From a bacterium (GTDB lineage Bacteria; Auribacterota; Auribacteria; Auribacterales; Auribacteraceae), in the NCBI GenBank assembly GCA_021161885.1, contig JAGGZS010000189.1, positions 1 to 8,750 on the forward strand: a DNA stretch of 8,750 bases, written 5' to 3'. Shown here one piece after another: positions 6,701 through 8,750 of this stretch. The translations under genes were made by a program, and so were the position numbers. Numbering within the stretch: position 1 is the first letter of the stretch; every line of letters starts with the position of its first letter. The notes beneath the pieces were generated by a model that was not told where the DNA came from, did not search any database, and saw only the letters and a program-made list of their open reading frames with translations.

Positions 6701-8684
6701 TGTCTATGGATTCGCCGCGCGCTAAAGCAGTCTCTATTTTGGAATCTATATTTGTACGAGCAGAAATAACCCTTTTATCAGGATTATTTGAAGCGTTAAG
6801 GAAACTTTGTTCGTTTATAACTGCAAACGAATATTTGCCCATATCCTGAGCTCTTGTATTATTTAACGCAGTAAATCCCTTGGGTGCAAAAACCATATAA
6901 AATTTCTGACCGGCAAGATTAAAAGCGACATATTTCTTTTCGACTTCACGTCCATTCTCAACTTCAGTTGTGGCAAATGCATCGATAAAAGTTAATTCAG
7001 GAACATAACCGGTTTCTTTTTCCGCAAGAATTTTGGCAAGGTTAACGGCATCAGGATGTGTTTCAAGCAGGGCTTTAAACGCCCTTAAAAATTCAGCTTT
7101 TTTTGCCGCATCCGGTATTATTGAGGGATCAGCGAGAACAAGAGGCACCTGAAGCTGATTAGCGGATAATACCGATTCTATTTGTGTAGGTTCACCGATA
7201 AGCCTCGCAAGATAAGGGGTAGACTTTGGCTGTTCAGTAATTGAAGGAGAAATAACTTCATAAAATATTCCTTCGTCCCTTAAAAGCTCTGTAATACCTT
7301 GTGTATGAAAACCGCCTGTGATTAATATCGCAATGTTAGAATCCTCAAGGTCCATTTCGGAAAGAGTATTTTCTATTAAGGCTTCATTTCGTTTGCTTGC
7401 CACATTGTAGAAATTATCCACAAGAGGCAGCCGTGAGGAAATTACAGAAAAATCAGCGTTAAAATTAAAAGGTATTTTATATGTTGGTAAATTTCTATGT
7501 AAAAAAGAAAGAAATGTTTGTTCGCTAAATAAACTTTTATTTTCACGGAATTTCAATAACTCAGCCTTAGATACTTTCAGCTCCAGCAATTTTCTTAAAA
7601 GAACGAGATTTTTAGAATTCTCAACTAATTGTTTCTGAGCCGAGTCGGTGTATAGAGTATCTTTTATATCATTTTCCAAATCAGTTACTTGCTTGATTAT
7701 CTCAACATCGTCGATTGACTCATAAAGCGACAAATAATCGGTATATCTTGATAAATTCTCAAAAGGGGCAACATCCATATCGGTCTCATCGCATAATTCT
7801 TTTAAATAAACGAAGAAAACATTAGGCTGTATTCTGCCGATTTTATAATAAAGATTTTTATTTAATAATTGTGTTAACTGATTTTTATCTATTTTTTCTG
7901 TTAACAGATCAATTAAATCTGATAATTCAACATGGATTTTAGCGAAATCAATTTTCTGTTCAAACCCTTGGGCTTTAACCAGTGTGTTTATATGATTATA
8001 CTTATCATAAGATACATTGTTCTCGTTCGCTAATTTAATAATATAATTGGCAAAATCAATAAACGCCATCCGCCCCGTAGCATTGAGGCGAATTTTATCT
8101 TCCATTGCAAGAAGAGTATCGTTAAGCATCTTGATTTTTAACGCTTCAAGAGCGGCGTCAATTTCATCGATACGCTTAAAAAGGGTATCGTCCGGTTTAG
8201 GCATAGACGCCAGAAATGAATTATAATTATCTATATAGAGGTCTCTGCTTTCAGCTCCACGAAAAGCTAAAGGAAGATCGTTTTGGATCATAAGATACTC
8301 TGATCCTGAAATACGTCCTTGATTTAGAAAATATTCCGCGACATCATTTTTTGCCGACTGAACTGGAAATGTAGATAAGTCGTCGGCATTAAAATAAGCA
8401 TCCGCTCCTTCTACAGCGATAAGGCGAATATTATGGTTTTTATATAAATCGCGAACTATGCCTACAATATTTTTTTGCGCTTCACCTACACAGTGAGCGT
8501 CCTGTATATGGATAATCTTTTTATCCTGATTACCCTTAAAAGACTCTCTTGTTCGACCGTATTTTTCGTTGTAGTTAACTTTGGACGGCACAGCGGAAAA
8601 CCCTACTTGTGTGATAATAAAAAGTTGTATCAGCAACAACGACATCATACGTCTCAATCTTTGATATCCATTTCTTTTTAACAT
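3..8684 (-). CDS. Giant multidomain protein: signal peptide, TIKI/ChaN-like domain, C39-like peptidase, expanded GlmS-like (class II GATase + 2 SIS) module
   Basis: A single intact frame of 2893 residues with an ATG start and TAA stop fills the window. The start is fixed by an AGGAGG eight bases upstream. Domains in order: secretory signal (1-31), metal-protease-like TIKI/TraB/ChaN domain (about 55-480), unrecognised region (485-949), C39-like cysteine peptidase (950-1105), GlmS-like module (1170-2371), unrecognised C-terminus (2372-2893). GlmS (L-glutamine:D-fructose-6-phosphate aminotransferase) makes glucosamine-6-phosphate for cell-wall sugars and is normally a cytosolic protein of about 610 residues. 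Here the homologous module is about 1200 residues, internal, and preceded by a secretory signal. The motifs YRGSDS, RWATHG, HNG, DTEV, SQSGTT, GPEIAVAS, HGP and LAKSVTVE are all in the correct order, so the homology is secure. The function of the whole protein is not known. A giant reading frame without frameshifts argues for selection. It should not simply be named glmS. No neighbouring gene is visible, so operon context is unknown. Confidence 0.95.
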   Translation of the reverse strand: MLKRNGYQRLRRMMSLLLIQLFIITQVGFSAVPSKVNYNEKYGRTRESFKGNQDKKIIHIQDAHCVGEAQKNIVGIVRDLYKNHNIRLIAVEGADAYFNADDLSTFPVQSAKNDVAEYFLNQGRISGSEYLMIQNDLPLAFRGAESRDLYIDNYNSFLASMPKPDDTLFKRIDEIDAALEALKIKMLNDTLLAMEDKIRLNATGRMAFIDFANYIIKLANENNVSYDKYNHINTLVKAQGFEQKIDFAKIHVELSDLIDLLTEKIDKNQLTQLLNKNLYYKIGRIQPNVFFVYLKELCDETDMDVAPFENLSRYTDYLSLYESIDDVEIIKQVTDLENDIKDTLYTDSAQKQLVENSKNLVLLRKLLELKVSKAELLKFRENKSLFSEQTFLSFLHRNLPTYKIPFNFNADFSVISSRLPLVDNFYNVASKRNEALIENTLSEMDLEDSNIAILITGGFHTQGITELLRDEGIFYEVISPSITEQPKSTPYLARLIGEPTQIESVLSANQLQVPLVLADPSIIPDAAKKAEFLRAFKALLETHPDAVNLAKILAEKETGYVPELTFIDAFATTEVENGREVEKKYVAFNLAGQKFYMVFAPKGFTALNNTRAQDMGKYSFAVINEQSFLNASNNPDKRVISARTNIDSKIETALARGESIDTADLQNLDAPDAAAVARYQKLGMLQTQDDGSVKPTISYMLNSRISALVVSPTVANISALSIPDSAKGVFEGINKIEVYSNQTDLTAEDVKNIEDGLPDLITNNKITLKSAKVVRAVVDSAAGVVQIYSLTPQGKLQLKPQIVINDNIFNAMLPDAPKIDLENVAKAEKVGYINVDASARQITVYQIGENGERTVVDAPITFSPNVTSAELLQNILDARKLAQQEGVALVGYGNPKTGIGVSFDNLGDLLESVNNSDLVKAFTNVAKLLSVAPSLQDMDITGINTPEALYNYLLDLMPKAGYEEKITCAAAAGAILHNDITIGNKIFDNATFDMSQILARMLPLIDVRMKGAISYNDLNQPEYSLYAISKAYQVFERNNQAVNIANTDALYRLLEALPTFETVIVRVTVDGQGHFIAINKSDQGYKIIDNLDGAQITSPIGAQIPELGLEALKNTFNTVYKPGFTGQALVSQSNPLTAGKLQALVSPEAFPEKDITFMDIDMQLTSSGSCGTMSMLPLRIEAGSIEPIRKALKSLARIDYRGSDSHSLQISFIKPMTLPDDDNEYVDTSYIRTFKVAYNTVSGKLEVLVKEVIDDKTTIYLTMGHNGQIIQQTAPTKKELEERGISLPDWEHDFAMKYANDEVAALMGEDMKGDVGIYGPKIKGLKASNIKSHMPDLIERITTVFTKDLTDPSIRIVNVTGQVRWATHGESNILGAHPHTVGPQNVTYDTNVGTVSVVHNGVFYGYQAHRKNLDGHIFKTPVDTEVFAHLIFRYIHDYEKSNGKKPDSLKEAVQHVMEVLEFDDVNFNIDLPTYSLQVTSTDYPNEIVTAKRVSPVYLAISDEASKNAPFVYYASDPKATIPHTKYYSDLLDDGMVFSSKIEGISGTRIMREQDTIHELPVIIILPDGSFTDGQFTKPGVMDFKKISITIENKETGEQKTVTNLNDIEEGLTGNDFVALVKPKGKYADGKFRILLDGAEAAFIHMRVGKDRPDIYERGEYETYTEKELAQCGDAIVKTIEGNREKIPVYYIENLIQEVSSGVDFFVGKRIKDIVDKYDGEKGSFANKFTPEQLDSLLKGEYVVIEKDDQTVAFAMRSNKTNFDTEQRYYFDPDSGNVITMGQFMPGYAGIAETLDPTVHNLTSEELAKLFAGETVTKMSNELKPRKISISMKPSIEEQIELARGRMDYLNRVKFKMEKGEELIPSLNIPLEELAKIDRIWLFSTGSSFNADLASQSLFRLPGVTTEIIDNDTFRDAPNLDSRVGASHKILAVFTSQSGTTQVAVMNAELLNVYNQDPKSFGYDKFLTLTDTNTPGSMLTERTEGQINEHAGPEIAVASQKAVHAQMTNKFLLAQLLRRVKGISDPLTESVNVNSRLMAGYALSNLLKLDTPIDHQIDDWAERFSRVRAMFIIYRGEEDTEGAAKETVLKFQELARIFGTPLQSGLFLHGPVALVEKVEKTRESTFSPVAVWDAKNKQIISSSGLKETEITSEKDLLNTPVLAFYMPKADKAEEVGAKGRFESNLQSIIARGANVYVITTKDYGEYLVNGGFAFEYIPVESIHDAIAVGQRMAVRIAKAKVKNVADPLQQYVRDFRALMVDIEDPLKTDQKAANLDAYKNKMLDLAKTLEVLKAGGELNDLVQPQVTARINSLMNVAYEYADMIKDTNSPNIDVQINAMIEKATNLLNEFQNIIRAIDVDKPKDLAKSVTVENRYSKQSLNKLRTAFGVINLEQNDMAKLIERGPFILDENANIRMLPQRLLDIVAKIQNRSVESITQEGVYHELIEKTLATSQGRDILESILTQMTPITLKYLKDAFVKEFAGAKGFVDDTDMMREVVAKVYTNKLINDPTSVFFQDEKIVEMIDTELDKIISEIAPNLFAAINPTSTDATVEIARIVQDMQQKLSMTVPDDIQNAIVSDEEREYVEQMISMETLAAIKEINRLNPGISVEEALKQARMQSERIAEDLELAKSRSIKDVSQIPNITAMNVSFFKSEDGISNSRTVGMAQKIKELSEDQSNVFVVYSLTDDTDFIKKELASKGIAESDVVVIGSDTIEASLVENEKYDQGAPVNINRLPALIKSLIGLEVDLNMKDLTIIEDNPDIVQEALDNLASVFEMPSALIPDELSDQQEIEMGMDAFELASMLESGESLPPGLIVTQVSAKNTFILEAFNVIKEQNGGQDVTLGELRNHLGLQRLNKSDLRGMKLKRKLQITNEFINKLKAQRALDISA
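765..1571 (-). other. Unrecognised helical region (residues 2372-2640)
   Basis: About 270 residues, predominantly amphipathic helix with many charged residues, follow the point where a normal GlmS would stop. Examples are DEKIVEMIDTELDKIISEI (2517-2535) and SVEEALKQARMQSERIAED (2609-2627). No cysteine, signature motif or clear heptad coiled coil is identified. It could be a scaffold or oligomerisation segment, but function is unknown. Confidence 0.4.
1572..1886 (-). other. Helical insertion and GlmS-type C-terminal tail (residues 2267-2371)
   Basis: Residues 2356-2371 (IDVDKPKDLAKSVTVE) reproduce the extreme C-terminus of GlmS (TDVDQPRNLAKSVTVE), including Lys2366 for the substrate-binding Lys603. 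In E. coli GlmS this tail closes the isomerase site and ends the protein. Here it is separated from the last SIS2 helix by about 90-100 mostly helical residues and is followed by 522 more residues. Arg599 of E. coli is replaced by Lys2362. The near-perfect match in such a divergent protein suggests the isomerase site is still used. Confidence 0.8.
1887..2522 (-). other. SIS domain 2, GlmS-type isomerase (residues 2055-2266)
   Basis: MFIIYRGEEDTEGAAKETVL corresponds to LFLGRGDQYPIALEGAL. In LKFQELARI, Lys2089 and Glu2092 match E. coli Lys485 and catalytic Glu488. LHGPVAL gives His2108, exactly 16 residues after Glu2092, as for His504 after Glu488. The later part (SNLQSIIARGANVYVITTKD) matches SNIEEVRARGGQLYVFADQD. 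Acid/base and ring-opening residues are therefore retained. The domain ends in DPLQQYVRDFRALM, resembling the last GlmS helix (VPLQLLAYHVALI). Confidence 0.85.
2625..3092 (-). other. SIS domain 1, GlmS-type isomerase (residues 1865-2020)
   Basis: The first phosphosugar-binding SIS domain begins with IDRIWLFSTGSSFNADL, equivalent to IQILACGTSYNSGM of E. coli GlmS (Cys300 replaced by Thr1884, Gly and Ser303 kept). TSQSGTT (Ser1935, Gln1936, Ser1937, Thr1940) matches SQSGET, whose hydroxyls hold the sugar phosphate. TNTPGSMLTERT matches CNVPGSSLVRES. GPEIAVASQKAVHAQ (Val1996, Ser1998) matches GTEIGVASTKAFTTQ. The phosphosugar site therefore looks intact, which points to a substrate of the fructose-6-phosphate type. 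Confidence 0.85.
3093..4049 (-). other. Interdomain segment with GlmS-type linker helix and two insertions (residues 1546-1864)
   Basis: The core of this segment is YETYTEKELAQCGDAIVKT (1660-1678). It aligns with the E. coli GlmS linker motif YRHYMQKEIYEQPNAIKNT that joins the glutaminase to the isomerase domains. The conserved EQP is replaced by QCG (Gln1670, Cys1671). About 80 extra residues precede it and about 170 follow it relative to E. coli. The later insert has a beta-hairpin-rich part (1740-1780, with YYFDPDSGNVITMG) and a helical part. I recognise no domain in the inserts. Confidence 0.55.
4050..5177 (-). other. Class II glutamine amidotransferase domain of GlmS type (residues 1170-1545)
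   Basis: This Ntn-hydrolase domain releases ammonia from glutamine. Cys1170 (SGSCGT) aligns with the N-terminal Cys1 of E. coli GlmS. LARIDYRGSDS (Arg1201) aligns with RLEYRGYDS, RWATHG (1364-1369) with residues 73-78, HPH (His1377) with His86, HNG (Asn1400, Gly1401) with Asn98-Gly99, and DTEV (Asp1423) with Asp123. The second half (ASDPKATIPHT) matches the ASDQLALLPVT stretch of GlmS. Every glutaminase residue I can recall is kept. About 115 extra residues sit between YRGSDS and RWATHG (about 1215-1355), where E. coli has about 44 in total. The cysteine is internal, so catalysis would require cleavage between Ser1169 and Cys1170, as in the propeptide processing of PurF and GltB. Confidence 0.85.
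5370..5837 (-). other. C39-like (papain-fold) cysteine peptidase domain (residues 950-1105)
   Basis: The candidate catalytic residues occur in papain-fold order and context. Cys968 lies in KITCAAAAGAI at the start of a helix. His1074 lies in VTVDGQGHFIAINK, a strand carrying the GHF signature. Asp1089 (or Asn1090) lies in YKIIDNLDG. The preceding TDALYRLLEALPTFETVIVRV matches the usual run in C39 and bacteriocin-leader peptidases, where a helix leads into a buried strand just before the histidine strand. The usual oxyanion-hole Gln about six residues before the Cys is not seen (Tyr962 there), so activity is uncertain. C39 domains often cleave after small residues in leader peptides. This one lies about 65-200 residues upstream of the cysteine that must be freed in the GlmS-like module, which suggests a processing role. 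Confidence 0.55.
5838..7232 (-). other. Unrecognised alpha/beta region (residues 485-949)
   Basis: This is about 465 residues with no motif I recognise. It looks like several small mixed alpha/beta units: an amphipathic helical part (about 523-556), beta-rich pieces such as KYVAFNLAGQKFYMVFAPKG (584-603) and RQITVYQIGENGERTVV (840-856), and an Ala-rich helix (872-884). No HExxH zinc-protease motif, P-loop or transmembrane segment is seen. It separates the TIKI-like domain from the peptidase-like domain and may be a spacer or a degenerate domain. Confidence 0.4.
7245..8522 (-). other. TIKI/TraB/ChaN/EreA-like domain (residues ~55-480)
   Basis: The domain opens with KKIIHIQDAHCVGEAQKNI (His59, Asp62, His64), continues with IRLIAVEGADA (Glu92) and FRGAES (Glu145), has a long helical middle (about 155-445), and closes with a strand and ILITGGFHTQG (His460) before a final strand. 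A GxxH-like histidine at each end with acidic residues between is the pattern of the superfamily that includes TIKI/PrgY/TraB/GumN, erythromycin esterase EreA and the haem-binding ChaN. Some members are metal-dependent proteases or hydrolases. The assignment is by motif pattern only. The helical insert is large and the exact family is uncertain. If active, it would work outside the cytoplasm given the preceding signal. An Omnitrophota-type N-terminal module of unknown function is an equally fair description. Confidence 0.55.
8592..8684 (-). other. Signal peptide or signal anchor (residues 1-31)
   Basis: The n-region is strongly basic (K3, R4, R9, R11, R12). It is followed by an uncharged hydrophobic core from Met13 to about Val27 (MMSLLLIQLFIITQV) and a small-residue region ending near Ala31. 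This is a standard Sec-type export signal. The residue at -3 from Ala31 is Phe29, which is not ideal for signal peptidase I, so the segment could stay uncleaved as an N-terminal membrane anchor. There is no lipobox cysteine. The segment implies that at least the N-terminal part of the protein crosses the membrane. Confidence 0.75.
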
Positions 8685-8692
8685 AATTAATT

Positions 8693-8698
8693 CCTCCT
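8693..8698 (-). promoter_or_regulatory. Shine-Dalgarno sequence of the giant gene
   Basis: Read on the minus strand this is a perfect AGGAGG followed by an eight-base A/T spacer (AATTAATT) and the ATG at 8684-8682. It selects Met1 over the in-frame Met13 and Met14. Choosing Met1 also keeps the basic n-region (K3, R4, R9, R11, R12) of the signal peptide. Confidence 0.9.
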
Positions 8699-8750
8699 GT
8701 TTAATTTTATATAAAGATTTTTCAGTAAAATTCTTCTCTGACTTTTATGT
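8699..8750 (-). other. AT-rich leader, no confident promoter
   Basis: This is the only non-coding sequence upstream of the gene in the window. On the minus strand it contains a TATATAAA stretch that could serve as a -10 element, but no matching -35 hexamer sits at 16-18 bases. The real promoter may lie beyond the window, or the gene may be co-transcribed with an upstream gene. No riboswitch-like or GlmS-ribozyme-like structure is evident in this short piece. Confidence 0.3.

Noticed and set aside
5838..7232. Zinc-protease domain in the central region, suspected from its alpha/beta pattern
   Set aside because: No HExxH or other metal-binding motif is present in the translated segment.
8643..8648. 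Alternative starts at Met13/Met14
   Set aside because: They would remove the basic n-region of the signal, whereas Met1 has a perfect SD at good spacing.
8699..8750. Sigma70-type promoter around a TATATAAA stretch on the minus strand
   Set aside because: No convincing -35 hexamer at the right distance, and AT-rich leaders give such boxes by chance.

Overview
This window is almost entirely one gene: an uninterrupted minus-strand ORF of 2893 codons (8684 down to 3). It has a strong ribosome binding site just upstream and only 66 bases of leader beyond its start. No RNA gene, CRISPR array, insertion sequence or second credible coding region is visible. The DNA is AT-rich and bacterial in style (SD-led ATG start, TAA stop). 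A giant secretory-type multidomain protein with an N-terminal HIQDAH...VEGA...GGFHT domain is reminiscent of the very large genes of Omnitrophota (Omnitrophica/OP3) and related uncultured lineages. That lineage call rests on recall and style, not on a marker gene.

Layout from the protein N-terminus (right end of the window) to the C-terminus (left end): signal peptide or signal anchor (residues 1-31); TIKI/TraB/ChaN/EreA-like domain (about 55-480); unrecognised alpha/beta region (485-949); C39-like (papain-fold) cysteine peptidase domain with Cys968, His1074 and Asp1089 (950-1105); short connector; then a complete but greatly expanded GlmS-like module (1170-2371). The GlmS-like module contains a class II glutamine amidotransferase (Ntn) domain beginning at Cys1170, a linker resembling the GlmS interdomain helix, two SIS (sugar isomerase) domains and a perfect GlmS-type C-terminal tail (LAKSVTVE). 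About 520 residues follow: a helical stretch and an alpha/beta domain, both unrecognised.

The main point of interest is the arrangement. GlmS-family amidotransferases need the nucleophilic cysteine at the free N-terminus, but here the matching cysteine is residue 1170 of a secretory-type polypeptide. A peptidase-like domain lies immediately upstream. Essentially all known GlmS catalytic positions (glutaminase and isomerase) are retained, although the module is about twice normal length because of four large insertions. This suggests a self-processing polyprotein whose N-terminal 1169 residues act as a giant propeptide or delivery segment. Alternatively, it is a repurposed GlmS fold. Processing, localisation and activity are all inferences.
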